Part shown: piece after piece, positions 1-9,048 of the stretch
Position numbering within the stretch: the first letter of the stretch is position 1
How the letters are laid out: the number at the start of each line of letters is the position of its first letter
NCBI GenBank assembly: GCA_024758765.1
Contig: CP101406.1
Coordinates: 1,550,001 to 1,614,000 of the forward strand
Source of the DNA: Mycobacterium sp. SVM_VP21
GTDB lineage: Bacteria; Actinomycetota; Actinomycetes; Mycobacteriales; Mycobacteriaceae
Direction of reading: 5' to 3'
Length of the DNA stretch: 64,000 nucleotides
The notes under the pieces: generated by a model
The model's input: the letters and a program-made list of their open reading frames with translations, nothing else
Databases searched by the model: none
What the model was told of the DNA's origin: nothing
Position numbers and translations under genes: made by a program

Positions 1-63
1 CTGGCACTGCGCAACGTCGCCAAGGGTTACCCCTACCTGACCGGGGCGGTGCGGGCGCTGTAG
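1..63 (+). CDS. C-terminal end of an unidentified protein
   Basis: Reading frame 1 is open from the first base and stops at TAG 61-63, giving a 20-residue tail that ends GAVRAL. The gene continues beyond the left edge of the window. The fragment is too short to assign to a family. It faces the TetR gene that follows, with 19 bp between the two stop codons, so the pair is convergent. Confidence 0.5.
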   Translation: MALRNVAKGYPYLTGAVRAL

Positions 64-82
64 CCGGCACCGCCGTCGCCCG

Positions 83-688
83 TTAGGCGTTGTCGACCGC
101 GAAGCCGGCCGCCTTCAGCAAAGTCACCTTGCTGACCTCCCAGCGGGCGCTGACGACCTCGATCCCCCAGACCGGAATCGACATCACCAGCCCACGGACG
201 ACCACCATCACGGTGTCCATGTAGGCCCGCGCGGAAAACCCTGGGCCCGCCGCAGGTAGCGCCTCGGCGGAGGCGACCGCCAGACCGTAGATGTGTTGCT
301 CCAGCGACTTCACCGTCTTGGCCAGTTGCGGGTCGGTCCAACACGCCACCCACAGCTGAGCGACCGAAAGCGCTTGGGGCGTGGTGAATTCGCGCCAGAT
401 CAGGTCGAGATACCCGCCCAGGTCCAGCGTGGCGGTCGCGGCCGTCTCTTCGAAGTGGATGCGGGCCTGATTGGCTAGTTCGAAGGCAAGCTGAGCGACC
501 GCGGCTGTCACCAGGTCATCGCGGGTCGGGAAGTGGTACATCACCGTGCTTTGCGACACGGTCGCTGCGCCGGCGACGCGGCGCGTGGTCACCGCGACGA
601 CCCCCTCGGTCCGCAGTAGTTCAACTGCCGCGCCCACCAATGCTTGACGCGTGGCGGCGCGCTGCTCGGCCCGCGTGCCATTTTTCAT
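83..688 (-). CDS. TetR/AcrR family transcriptional regulator
   Basis: A protein of 201 residues with a typical TetR N-terminal helix-turn-helix: VTTRRVAGAATVSQSTVMYHF at about residues 33-53, where the YHFPTRDDL helix end is characteristic. The C-terminal ligand-binding half is not specific enough to name a ligand. It is divergent from the PE-PPE protein gene, and an inverted repeat (728-743) sits between them, so it probably represses itself and possibly the neighbour. The start ATG is preceded by GGGGAATCCC-like sequence rather than a clear ribosome-binding site. Confidence 0.88.
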   Translation of the reverse strand: MKNGTRAEQRAATRQALVGAAVELLRTEGVVAVTTRRVAGAATVSQSTVMYHFPTRDDLVTAAVAQLAFELANQARIHFEETAATATLDLGGYLDLIWREFTTPQALSVAQLWVACWTDPQLAKTVKSLEQHIYGLAVASAEALPAAGPGFSARAYMDTVMVVVRGLVMSIPVWGIEVVSARWEVSKVTLLKAAGFAVDNA

Positions 689-727
689 TGGGATTCCCCT
701 ATTGCATTAACAGGTCCGCCACAGCTA

Positions 728-743
728 ATCTGACTGATCAGAT
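728..743. promoter_or_regulatory. Candidate TetR operator (inverted repeat)
   Basis: ATCTGA-CTGA-TCAGAT is a perfect inverted repeat with 6-bp arms in the divergent spacer between the TetR gene and the PE-PPE gene. Its position 40 bp upstream of the TetR start fits an autoregulatory operator. Binding is inferred only from position and symmetry. Confidence 0.45.
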
Positions 744-824
744 GAACAGTCAACTGGGGCTCGGTCGTCATTTCCGCTGTTCAGGCCTGAAGACCTTGCC
801 ATGAGGCATTGTAAGGACACACCG

Positions 825-2318
825 ATGACCTTCGCGTTTCGTCTCGACAACACCAGCCGGCCACTGCACGCGCTCGCCGTACCGTTGGCCATCACCTCCG
901 CCGTCACCCTAGGCGTGTCCCCGGCCCTGCACTCGGTATCGACCACCGCGTGGAAAACCGTTGCGGCCCAAGTGAAATTACTGGACACCGAGGCATGGAT
1001 CATGGGCGGCAGCGGCCTGCCGATCCCGCCCCAGAGCTACATGGACGCGCTCTTTGACCGCTACATCGATCCCGCCACCCCGTTCTTCGACGGCCAACCC
1101 CGCTACCCCGTGGACAAGACCAACCCCCTGTTCACACCGGAAGGCCTCTACCCCAACAGCGGCGTCAAGAGCCTGGAACTGGATCCGTCCATCGCCCAGG
1201 GCGTCACCATCCTGCACGACACGATCAACAGGCAGATCGCCGACGGGAACAACCTCGTCGTACTGGGCTACTCCCAGAGCAGCACCATTTCCACCATCGT
1301 GATGCGTGATCTGTTAGCGCTGCCTCCCGACCAACAGCCGACCGCCGACCAGCTGTCCTTCGTGCTGCTCGGTGCCCCCAACAATCCCAACGGCGGCCTA
1401 TTCGAGCGCTTCGACATCTTGAACGATGGCAGCTACCCGACTATCCCGAGCCTGGGCATCACGTTCAACGGCGCGATCCCGGACGGCACTCCGTGGGACA
1501 CCTCCGTCTACACCCTGGAATACGACGGCTACGCCGACTTCCCGAAATACCCGATCAATTTTCTCGCCGACCTCAACGCCGTCCTGGGCATCATCTACGA
1601 GCACACGATCTACCCAAGCCTGACCGCCGAGCAGCTGGCGACGGCCATCGAGTTGCCGATGAGCGAGGGCTACGACGGAAACACCCACTACTTCATGATT
1701 CCCAGCGAGATATTGCCGCTGTTGATGCCGCTGCAGTCGATCCCGGTCATCGGCCAGCCGATCTACGACCTACTGGAACCGGCTACGCGCGTCCTGGTGA
1801 ACCTGGGCTACGGCAGCATCACCGAAGGCTGGTCCGCCGGCCCTGCCAATGTGGCCGACCCCTTCGCGTTGTTCCCGACCGACCTCAACTGGGGTGAGGT
1901 TCTGACAGCGCTGGGCAATGGGGCGCAAGAGGGCTGGAACAACTTCGTCAGCGACCTGTCGAATCTGTCGTTCCCCAGTGCAGCCGATTTCCTGGGCGCC
2001 TCGGCGGGCGACCTCACGTCATTCGCGCTGCCCAGCCTGACCGAAATCGTCAACACGTTCAGCAGTATCGCCTCGACGGCGTATGCCGCGCTGCTTCCGA
2101 CCGCCGATATCCTCAACGCCCTGTTCACCACCGCGCCGGCGTACGCGCTCGATGTGTTCGCCCAGGAACTCGCCGAAGGCGACATCCTCAACGCTGTCGG
2201 CCTGCCGATCGCCGGCATCATCGGGTTGGGCACACTGGGAGCCGGTTTCGAATTCCTCGCACTCAACGGCGCGATCCGGGACATCACGGCCGACCTCCAG
2301 AGCCTCTTCACGGCGTGA
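825..2318 (+). CDS. Secreted PE-PPE-domain serine hydrolase (no PE/PPE N-terminus)
   Basis: A protein of 497 residues. The N-terminus has an export-type hydrophobic stretch (about residues 15-40), followed by a PE-PPE domain of the alpha/beta-hydrolase fold. The nucleophile elbow is GYSQS near residue 152 within LVVLGYSQSSTI. Family members are esterases or cutinase-like lipases of the mycobacterial envelope. There is no PE or PPE module at the N-terminus, so this is a free-standing hydrolase. I chose ATG 825 because AAGGAC lies 8 nt upstream; an in-frame ATG at 801 has no ribosome-binding site. The C-terminal 150 residues are Ala/Leu/Ser rich and unassigned. Confidence 0.85.
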   Translation: MTFAFRLDNTSRPLHALAVPLAITSAVTLGVSPALHSVSTTAWKTVAAQVKLLDTEAWIMGGSGLPIPPQSYMDALFDRYIDPATPFFDGQPRYPVDKTNPLFTPEGLYPNSGVKSLELDPSIAQGVTILHDTINRQIADGNNLVVLGYSQSSTISTIVMRDLLALPPDQQPTADQLSFVLLGAPNNPNGGLFERFDILNDGSYPTIPSLGITFNGAIPDGTPWDTSVYTLEYDGYADFPKYPINFLADLNAVLGIIYEHTIYPSLTAEQLATAIELPMSEGYDGNTHYFMIPSEILPLLMPLQSIPVIGQPIYDLLEPATRVLVNLGYGSITEGWSAGPANVADPFALFPTDLNWGEVLTALGNGAQEGWNNFVSDLSNLSFPSAADFLGASAGDLTSFALPSLTEIVNTFSSIASTAYAALLPTADILNALFTTAPAYALDVFAQELAEGDILNAVGLPIAGIIGLGTLGAGFEFLALNGAIRDITADLQSLFTA

Positions 2319-2324
2319 GGCCGC

Positions 2325-2339
2325 GCCGGGCTACCCGGC
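2325..2339. terminator. Short GC hairpin between convergent genes
   Basis: GCCGGG-CTA-CCCGGC forms a 6-bp GC stem at the convergent junction of the PE-PPE and TetR genes and overlaps the TetR stop codon. No U tract follows, as is common in mycobacteria. It may end transcription in both directions. Confidence 0.35.
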
Positions 2340-2957
2340 CGCAACGGTGTCGGCGCCGTCGCGGCCGCCGGGGGCTTCTTTGAGGCCGCGCCAGAACAAG
2401 TCGATCATCAGCTCGCCGGCTTCATCGACGGCGGTGTCGCCGGTGCTGACCCGGCTCGCGATCGCCTCGCCGGCGCCTACCAGCGCGACCGCCATCAGCT
2501 CGAAGTCGACGCCCGGTTCGGGCTTACGCGTGCCGGCCCGCAACAGCCGGCCGACCAGCTCGATGATTCGCTCGCGGCCCTCGCGCACGGTGTGGGCGAA
2601 CGCCTGCGAACTGGTGGCTTGGGTGTACATCACGATCCACGACGCCCGGTTGGCGTCGATGTAGCGCAAGAAAGCCCGAATTGTATTGCGCAGCATGTCT
2701 TTCGGGGGCTGCTGAAAGTCAATTTCGGTGCGCACCGACTCGACGAAGCGGCGCAGTTCGCGGTCCAGACATGCCCCGAACAGTTCTTCTTTGGAGCCGT
2801 AGTACAGGTAGAGCATCGGCTTGGAGATCTGCGCAGCCGCGGCGATCGAATCCATCGAGGTCTCGTGGTAGCCGTTGACCGAGAACATCTGCACCGCGGC
2901 GTCGAGCATCTGCTGTTCGCGCACGGCCCGCGGTAACCGCTTGCTACCAGCTGCCAT
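2331..2957 (-). CDS. TetR family regulator (Rv0238 type)
   Basis: A protein of 208 residues with the TetR helix-turn-helix at about residues 35-57 (TSMDSIAAAAQISKPMLYLYYG). It matches my memory of Rv0238 and, as in M. tuberculosis, lies directly downstream of lpqI on the same strand with a 78-bp gap. AAGGACC lies 10 nt before the ATG. The ligand is unknown. The close spacing suggests co-transcription with lpqI, though a separate promoter cannot be excluded. Confidence 0.88.
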   Translation of the reverse strand: MAAGSKRLPRAVREQQMLDAAVQMFSVNGYHETSMDSIAAAAQISKPMLYLYYGSKEELFGACLDRELRRFVESVRTEIDFQQPPKDMLRNTIRAFLRYIDANRASWIVMYTQATSSQAFAHTVREGRERIIELVGRLLRAGTRKPEPGVDFELMAVALVGAGEAIASRVSTGDTAVDEAGELMIDLFWRGLKEAPGGRDGADTVAAG

Positions 2958-3035
2958 CGCCTCGAGGTCCTTCCGCGCTCCCCCTCGGCCCGATCTTACC
3001 GAAGAGTAACTTGTGTGCTGCTCGTGCCGCCGGAA

Positions 3036-4223
3036 TCACCCGTGGCAGTGCGTACCGGGCTTCTTGACCGCGGCGACGCGCGCCAGCGACGCGTCGACGG
3101 CTTCCTGCTTCAGCTCGCCGGCAGACACCGCCTGCTCCAGCCGGTCCAACACCGCGGGCACCTCGTCTGTGGTGACCCACAGTGCGATGTCGACACCGGC
3201 CTGAAGACTGCGCAGCACCGCTTCGGCGACCCCGTAATGCTCCGTGATCGCCGCCATCGACGACAGGTCGTCGCTGAACACTGGGCCATCGAACGCCGGG
3301 CCGTGATAGTCGGTGCCGGTGCGCAGCAGCTTGACCGCCGCCGGGCTCAGGCTGGCTGGATCCTCGGTCAGCCCGGGCACTTCCAGGTGGCCCATCATCA
3401 CCGCCACCGGCGCCTCGGTGACCAGGGTGCGGTAGGGCACCAAGTCGTTGTCCTGCAACTGCGCCAGCGGCGGTGTGACCACCGCGCCGGCCGTGTGCGA
3501 GTCACCGGAACCGTGGCCGTGGCCGGGGAAGTGCTTGAGCACCGGCAGCAGCCCGGCGTCCCGCAGACCCTGCGCGTACGCGCCGGCGTACTCGGTGACC
3601 TTGGCCGGATCCGAACCGAACGAACGGTCACCGATCACGGTGTCTTCGTCGGTGTCGGCGTCCACCACGTCGACAACCGGCGCGAAGTCGACGGTGATGC
3701 CCAGGTCAGCCATCTTGCGGCCCCGCTCGGCGGCCAACTCACGTACCTGCGCGACGCTACTGCTCTGCGCCAGCTCCTTCGCCGACGGCGACTTCCCGAT
3801 CAGCGACGACAAGCGCGATACCCGGCCGCCCTCCTCGTCCACGCTGACCGCCAGCGGCAGCGGACCGGTCGGCGCTTGGCTTTCCTTGATCTCCTTCAGC
3901 GAACCATCGGTGAGCATGGACAGCTCGGTCCAGCTGCCGATGAAGATGCCGCCGACGTGGTGATCGGTCACCACCGCGCGGGCGTCGGCCGCGTCGCGGA
4001 CCCCCACCATCACCAGCTGCGCCAGCTTGTCGCGGACCGACAGGGCCGACACCTGCGCACACACCGGATCCACCGGCGCGGAGGCCGTCGCAGTAGGCGA
4101 CGCCGCGGTGTCAGACGACGGTGCGGGCGTCTCGTCACGGTGCGAGCACGACGTGACGAGTGTCGGCAGCACCGCGGCGGCCAGCAGCAGAGCGGGCAGT
4201 TGTCGAGTCAGCGATCCAGGCAT
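3036..4223 (-). CDS. lpqI: LpqI, GH3 beta-N-acetylglucosaminidase lipoprotein
   Basis: A protein of 395 residues. The signal peptide ends in the lipobox LVTSC with the lipidated Cys at residue 26, then a Ser/Thr/Ala/Pro linker, then a glycoside hydrolase family 3 domain. Visible family motifs are the substrate-binding KHFPGHG near residue 230, the general-acid region GSGDSHTA, and VFSDDLSS near residue 317 that carries the nucleophile Asp. The family removes GlcNAc from muropeptides during peptidoglycan turnover, outside the membrane. The upstream region holds the 57-bp tandem duplication and a possible leader ORF that overlaps this start codon. Confidence 0.93.
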   Translation of the reverse strand: MPGSLTRQLPALLLAAAVLPTLVTSCSHRDETPAPSSDTAASPTATASAPVDPVCAQVSALSVRDKLAQLVMVGVRDAADARAVVTDHHVGGIFIGSWTELSMLTDGSLKEIKESQAPTGPLPLAVSVDEEGGRVSRLSSLIGKSPSAKELAQSSSVAQVRELAAERGRKMADLGITVDFAPVVDVVDADTDEDTVIGDRSFGSDPAKVTEYAGAYAQGLRDAGLLPVLKHFPGHGHGSGDSHTAGAVVTPPLAQLQDNDLVPYRTLVTEAPVAVMMGHLEVPGLTEDPASLSPAAVKLLRTGTDYHGPAFDGPVFSDDLSSMAAITEHYGVAEAVLRSLQAGVDIALWVTTDEVPAVLDRLEQAVSAGELKQEAVDASLARVAAVKKPGTHCHG

Positions 4224-4333
4224 CGCACCATGCTGTCACGGCCGGTACCGCCGGGCTCATGCGGCGGCCCCAGCATCGCCTCTCCTACGTCGAGCCTCAC
4301 TGAACCGCCGGGCTCATGCGGCGGCCCCAGCAT
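4208..4333 (-). CDS. Possible leader ORF overlapping the lpqI start
   Basis: On the minus strand an ATG at 4333, preceded by AGGAG at good spacing, opens a 41-codon frame that reads through the 57-bp repeat and stops at TGA 4208-4210, inside lpqI. The peptide begins MLGPPHEPGG and repeats that motif once. It overlaps lpqI by 16 nt in another frame, a layout that would allow translational coupling. It has no family resemblance. It may simply be a by-product of the duplication, so this is a low-confidence call. Confidence 0.25.
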   Translation of the reverse strand: MLGPPHEPGGSVRLDVGEAMLGPPHEPGGTGRDSMVRCLDR

Positions 4334-4361
4334 CGCCTCTCCTACGTCGAGCCTCACTGAA
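4248..4361. repeat. Exact 57-bp tandem duplication upstream of lpqI
   Basis: Copy 1 (4248-4304) and copy 2 (4305-4361) are identical at all 57 positions, and the first bases of a third copy (CCGCCG) follow at 4362. The repeat lies between lpqI and the DUF2613 gene. On the minus strand each copy contains an AGGAG box followed by ATG. The exact identity points to a recent slippage or unequal-exchange event and makes the locus a candidate variable-number repeat. Confidence 0.95.
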
Positions 4362-4471
4362 CCGCCGAGTACGCAAGGCCCACGTGCTACGTTGGCGGTC
4401 GGGGCCCAAGCGGGGGCTGATGTTGATGGCGCCCCTGATCTACGTCACGAGAGTGCAGAAGGAGCCTGACC

Positions 4472-4645
4472 ATGCCTCGGTTCGTGGTGCCGGCCGCCAT
4501 AAGCATCGTCGTGGGGGTGTTGCTGGGTGCGGCGGCCGTCTTCGGGGTCACGCTGATGGTGCAACAAGACACCAAGCCGCAGATCGCCGGTGGCGACCCG
4601 CAGTCCTCGGTGCTGAACAGGGTGGAATACGGCAACCGCGGCTGA
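4472..4645 (+). CDS. Small DUF2613 membrane/secreted protein (Rv0236A type)
   Basis: A protein of 57 residues with one long hydrophobic helix (about residues 5-31: VVPAAISIVVGVLLGAAAVF region) and a polar tail ending in EYGNRG. The size, helix and position immediately upstream of aftD match Rv0236A as I recall it. AAGGAG lies 7 nt before the ATG. Its function is unknown. The 58-bp gap to aftD on the same strand suggests a shared transcript. Its constant linkage with aftD implies a role near that membrane enzyme, which is inference. Confidence 0.85.
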   Translation: MPRFVVPAAISIVVGVLLGAAAVFGVTLMVQQDTKPQIAGGDPQSSVLNRVEYGNRG

Positions 4646-4703
4646 CCTGCGAACGCCGGCAACGCCTGACCTTCCGCCGGCAACGCCGCAGGCTGTAACA
4701 CCG

Positions 4704-7700
4704 TTGTCCCGGCGCTGGTTGTGGCTGGTCGGCGCCGTCTCTCTGACTTTCAGCCTGCTGCAGGCTCCGGGACGGATCTCTCCGGACACCAAGCTCGATC
4801 TGACCATCGCTCCGCTGCGGTTTCTGACTCGTGCCGCCAACCTATGGAGCAGCGAACTCCCGTTCGGCCAGGTGCAGAACCAGGCATACGGCTACCTGTT
4901 CCCGCACGGCACCTTCTTCCTGGCCGGTGAGCTACTGGGGCTGCCCGGCTGGATCGTGCAGCGGCTGTGGTGGGCGGTGCTGCTCACGGTGGGATTCTGG
5001 GGCCTGCTGCGGGTCGCCGAGACGTTGCGGATCGGGACCCCGACGGCACGGTTGATCGGCGCCACCGCGTTCGCCCTGTCGCCACGAGTGCTCACCACTC
5101 TGGGTTCCATCTCTTCCGAGACGCTGCCGATGATGCTGGCCCCCTGGGTGTTGCTGCCGGTCATCCGGGCGTTGGGGGCGCCACGGGATCCGGGCCAGGA
5201 CACCCCGGAGCGGCCCGCACGGGTGCTGGCCGGACAGGCTGGCGTCGCGGTTGCGTTGATGGGCGCCGTGAACGCGGTCGCGACGCTCGCGGGGTGCCTG
5301 CCGGCGATCATCTGGTGGCTGTGTCATCGCCCGAACCGGCGCTGGTGGCGGTTCACCGGCTGGTGGCTGCTCGCGCTGGTGTTGGCCGCCACCTGGTGGG
5401 TAGTGGCCCTGCTGCTGCTAGGCCGGGTCAGCCCGCCGTTCCTGGACTTCATCGAATCGGCCGGCGTCACCACCCGGTGGACGTCGCTGACCGAGATGCT
5501 GCGCGGCACCCACAGCTGGACACCGTTCGTCGCGCCGAATGCCACGGCAGGGGCGCCGCTGGTCACCCGCCCAGTAATGATTCTGGGCACCTGCCTAGTG
5601 GCGGCCGCGGGTCTGGCCGGACTGACCGGCATGCTGTCTCGGCGCTTGCCCGGCGCCGGACGGCTGGTCACCATGCTGCTGATCGGGGTGACGCTGCTGG
5701 CCATCGGTTACGCGGGTGGGCTGGGCTCGCCGCTGGCCCACACGGTGCAGGCCTTCCTCGACGGCGCCGGGGCGCCGCTACGCAATCTGCACAAACTCGA
5801 GTCGGTGATCCGGATCCCGCTGGTGCTGGGGCTCATCCATCTGCTGGGCCGCATCCCGCTGCCGGGCAGCGCGCCGACACCGGTGTGGCGGCGCGCGTTC
5901 GTCCACCCCGAACACCACAAGTCAGCCGCGGTCGGTCTGGTGGTCCTGACGGCGCTGATGGTCTCGACGTCACTGGCCTGGACCGGCCGGCTCACCCCGC
6001 CAGGAACATTCAGCGCCCTGCCGCAATATTGGCGCGACGCCGCGGCTTGGCTCGCCGAGCACAACAACGGCGGTCCCACCCCCGGCCGGGTGCTGGTAGC
6101 ACCGGGGGCGCCGTTTGCCACCCAAACCTGGGGCACCAGCCACGACGAACCGTTGCAGGTCCTCGACGTCGGCCCGTGGGGGGTGCGCGACTCGATCCCA
6201 CTGACGCCGCCGCAAACCATTCGGGCGCTCGACTCGGTACAGCGCCTGTTCGCCGCCGGCCGCCCGTCGGCAGGGTTGGCCGACACCCTGGTCCGACAAG
6301 GCATCTCCTACCTGGTGGTGCGCAACGACCTGGACCCCGACAACTCCCGCTCGGCCCGGCCACTGCTGGTGCACCGCGCGGTCGACGGCTCACCGGGATT
6401 GCAGCGGGTGGCCCAATTCGGCGATCCGGTCGGGTCAGGCACCGTCCGGGGTTTCGTCGCCGACAGCGGCCTGCGGCCGGCCTATCCGGCGATCGAGATC
6501 TACCGGGTAGGCGATCCCGCGGCCGATGCAAATCCGGGAGCGCCGTACCTGACCGACCTTGACGCGATGCCGCGGGTCGACGGCGGCCCGGAGGTGTTGC
6601 TGCGACTCGACGAACACCGCCGATTGCGCGGAGAGCCCGCGCTGGGCCCGGTGCTGATGACCGCCGACGCCCGGCGCGCGGACTTGGCCACACCGGTAGT
6701 CACCGTCACCGACACGCCCCTGGCTCGCGAGACCGACTACGGCCGGGTCGATGACCATTCGTCGACGATCCGCGCAGCCGGCGACGCCCGGCACACCCAC
6801 AGCCGGGTACCGGACTATCCGACCCCTGGCGCCAACACGGTGTTCGGCGGCTGGCTCGGCGGCCGGCTGACCGCGTCCAGCTCGTCCTCGGACGCCACCA
6901 CGCTGCCCGATGTCGCACCGTCGACCTCACCGGCCGCCGCCATCGACGGCGACTCGGGAACCGCCTGGGTGTCCAACGCCCTGCAGTCGGCGGTCGGCCA
7001 ATGGCTGCAGGTGGACTTCGACCACCCGCTGACCAACGGCACCATCACCTTGACGCCCAGTGCGACGGCCGTCGGCGCGCAGGTGCGGCGGATACAGATC
7101 TCCACGGTCAACGGCACCACCACGTTGCGGTTCGACCGCGCCGGCGAGCCCCTGATCGCTGCGCTGCCTTACGGCGAAACACCCTGGGTGCGGATCACCG
7201 CGTCGGGCACCGACGACGGCTCCCCCGGCGTGCAGTTCGGCATCACCGATTTGGCGATCACCCAGTACGACGCTTCGGGCTTCGCTCATCCGGTCGACCT
7301 GCGCCACACGGCGCTGGTTCCCGCGCCACCCGCGGGCGCTCAAGTGGCGCAGTGGGACTTGGGTGCGGGCTTGCCGGGCCGGACCGGCTGCGCGACAGCC
7401 GACGGCGCAGTGCGCTGCGCGGCGTCGATGATGCTGGAGCCCGAGGAGCCCGCCAGCTTCAGCCGCACCCTGAACGTGCCGCGACCCATGTCGGTGACCC
7501 CGACCGTGTGGGTGCGACCGCGTCAGGGCCCGAACCTGGTCGACCTGATCGCTGAGCCGGGCGCCTTGCGGGCCCGCGGCGACGCCGACGTGCTCGACGT
7601 GCAGGGGTCGGCATATGCCGCGGCCGACGGTGACCCGGGCACGGCGTGGACAGCGTCACAGCGAGTGGTCGCGCACCGATCTCCGCCGACCCTGACCATC

Positions 7701-8957
7701 ACTTTGCCGCGGCCGGTCAAGGTGAGCGGAGTGCGGTTCACTCCCAGTCAATCCCCGCTGCCGGCGCATCCCACGCTGGTGGCCGTGGACCTCGGCTCCG
7801 GCCCTGAGGTCCGGGAACTGGGGGAATCTGACGATCAGCGGGTGAGTTTGCTGCCGCGGGTCACCGACACGGTCACGATCAGCCTGCTGGAGTGGGAGGA
7901 CGTGATCGACCGCACCGCGATCGGATTCGATCAGCTCAAGCCGCCGGGGCTGGCCGAGGTCAGTGTGCTCGGCGCCGACGGACGTCCCGTTGCCCCCGCA
8001 GATCACGCCCGCAACCGGTCACGTGCGGTCCACGTCGACTGCGACCATGGGCCGATCATCGCGATCGCCGGCCGGTTCGTGCACACCTCGATCACCACCA
8101 CTGTCGGCGCACTGCTCGACGACAAGCCGGTGGCGGCGCAGGCGTGCGATCTGCGTCCGATCGCGTTGCCGCCCGGCGCGCAGGAATTGATGATCAGCCC
8201 GGGACCGGCGTTCGTCGTCGACGGCGCAACGCTGTCCGGGCCCTCAGCGGCCACGGGCGCAGCGGCGACCACATCGGCGCTACTCGGCACGTGGAGCGCG
8301 GACCGGCGTGAGGTGACGGTGCCCCCCGCGGCGGCCGCTCGGGTGCTGGTCGTGCCGGAGAGCATCAATGGCGGGTGGGTGGCGCGCACGTCGGACGGCA
8401 CACGCTTGGTTCCGGTAGCGGTCAATGGATGGCAGCAGGGCTTTGTGCTGCCCGCGGGAACCGACGGGCCGATCACGCTGACGTTTGGGCCTAATCGGAT
8501 GTACCGGCTCGGGATGGCCGGCGGACTGGCTCTGCTACCACTGTTGGCGTTGCTGGCCTGGTGGCCAGTGCGGCGGGTCCGCGATCCCGGCCCGCCGGCA
8601 GCGCCGTGGGGGCCGAGCCGCCGCGTGGCGGCGACCGGTGCGCTGACGGTCGGCTTCTTGATCGCCGGGACCGCCGGGGCGGCGGTGTTCGGCGCCGCGA
8701 TGGTGTTGCTGTTCGCATTGCGGCATCGGCAGCGCGCATTTGATGCGGCCCGGCTCGGGTTGAGCGCCGGCGGCCTGATCACGGGGGGCGCGATCCTGTG
8801 CCGGCATCCCTGGCGCTCGGTGGACGGCTATGCCGGCCATTCCGCGGGGGTGCAGCTGGCGGCCCTGGTCTCGGTGGCAGTCCTCGCGGCGACGGCGGTG
8901 GTTGCACGCGGTGGTCGCAAGCTCGACGGAGTCGAGGGCAGCGGGCCACCGCAATAA
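4704..8957 (+). CDS. aftD: AftD, arabinofuranosyltransferase
   Basis: A 1417-residue GT-C membrane enzyme that adds alpha-D-arabinofuranose from decaprenyl-phosphoarabinose to arabinogalactan and lipoarabinomannan at the outer face of the plasma membrane. The N-terminal third (about 1-430) is multi-spanning, with SPDTKLDL near residue 27 in the first periplasmic loop. The long periplasmic part contains two discoidin-like carbohydrate-binding motifs of the form DGDxGTAW, near residues 746 and 972. Membrane segments return at about 1275-1400. Start TTG 4704 gives SRRWLWLVGAV; the frame is open upstream but holds no better start codon nearby. Length agrees with the M. tuberculosis protein (about 1400). 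Confidence 0.95.
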   Translation: MSRRWLWLVGAVSLTFSLLQAPGRISPDTKLDLTIAPLRFLTRAANLWSSELPFGQVQNQAYGYLFPHGTFFLAGELLGLPGWIVQRLWWAVLLTVGFWGLLRVAETLRIGTPTARLIGATAFALSPRVLTTLGSISSETLPMMLAPWVLLPVIRALGAPRDPGQDTPERPARVLAGQAGVAVALMGAVNAVATLAGCLPAIIWWLCHRPNRRWWRFTGWWLLALVLAATWWVVALLLLGRVSPPFLDFIESAGVTTRWTSLTEMLRGTHSWTPFVAPNATAGAPLVTRPVMILGTCLVAAAGLAGLTGMLSRRLPGAGRLVTMLLIGVTLLAIGYAGGLGSPLAHTVQAFLDGAGAPLRNLHKLESVIRIPLVLGLIHLLGRIPLPGSAPTPVWRRAFVHPEHHKSAAVGLVVLTALMVSTSLAWTGRLTPPGTFSALPQYWRDAAAWLAEHNNGGPTPGRVLVAPGAPFATQTWGTSHDEPLQVLDVGPWGVRDSIPLTPPQTIRALDSVQRLFAAGRPSAGLADTLVRQGISYLVVRNDLDPDNSRSARPLLVHRAVDGSPGLQRVAQFGDPVGSGTVRGFVADSGLRPAYPAIEIYRVGDPAADANPGAPYLTDLDAMPRVDGGPEVLLRLDEHRRLRGEPALGPVLMTADARRADLATPVVTVTDTPLARETDYGRVDDHSSTIRAAGDARHTHSRVPDYPTPGANTVFGGWLGGRLTASSSSSDATTLPDVAPSTSPAAAIDGDSGTAWVSNALQSAVGQWLQVDFDHPLTNGTITLTPSATAVGAQVRRIQISTVNGTTTLRFDRAGEPLIAALPYGETPWVRITASGTDDGSPGVQFGITDLAITQYDASGFAHPVDLRHTALVPAPPAGAQVAQWDLGAGLPGRTGCATADGAVRCAASMMLEPEEPASFSRTLNVPRPMSVTPTVWVRPRQGPNLVDLIAEPGALRARGDADVLDVQGSAYAAADGDPGTAWTASQRVVAHRSPPTLTITLPRPVKVSGVRFTPSQSPLPAHPTLVAVDLGSGPEVRELGESDDQRVSLLPRVTDTVTISLLEWEDVIDRTAIGFDQLKPPGLAEVSVLGADGRPVAPADHARNRSRAVHVDCDHGPIIAIAGRFVHTSITTTVGALLDDKPVAAQACDLRPIALPPGAQELMISPGPAFVVDGATLSGPSAATGAAATTSALLGTWSADRREVTVPPAAAARVLVVPESINGGWVARTSDGTRLVPVAVNGWQQGFVLPAGTDGPITLTFGPNRMYRLGMAGGLALLPLLALLAWWPVRRVRDPGPPAAPWGPSRRVAATGALTVGFLIAGTAGAAVFGAAMVLLFALRHRQRAFDAARLGLSAGGLITGGAILCRHPWRSVDGYAGHSAGVQLAALVSVAVLAATAVVARGGRKLDGVEGSGPPQ

Positions 8958-9048
8958 GCCCAGCCGACGGAGTCGGACGAAGCAGACCACCGCCCCTAGG
9001 TGCGCTCCCGCCACATCTGCCCCGTGCGCACCGTCGGGCCGCCATAGT

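Noticed and set aside
3015..4469. A 484-codon open frame on the plus strand opposite lpqI
   Set aside because: It is the Arg/His-rich shadow of the GC-rich lpqI gene; lpqI has lipobox and GH3 motifs, and the shadow only appears special because it reads the 57-bp repeat.
4967..6562. Large alternative-frame ORF inside aftD
   Set aside because: Arg/Gly/His-rich composition and lack of any domain mark it as a high-GC shadow; the membrane-protein frame has clear AftD features.
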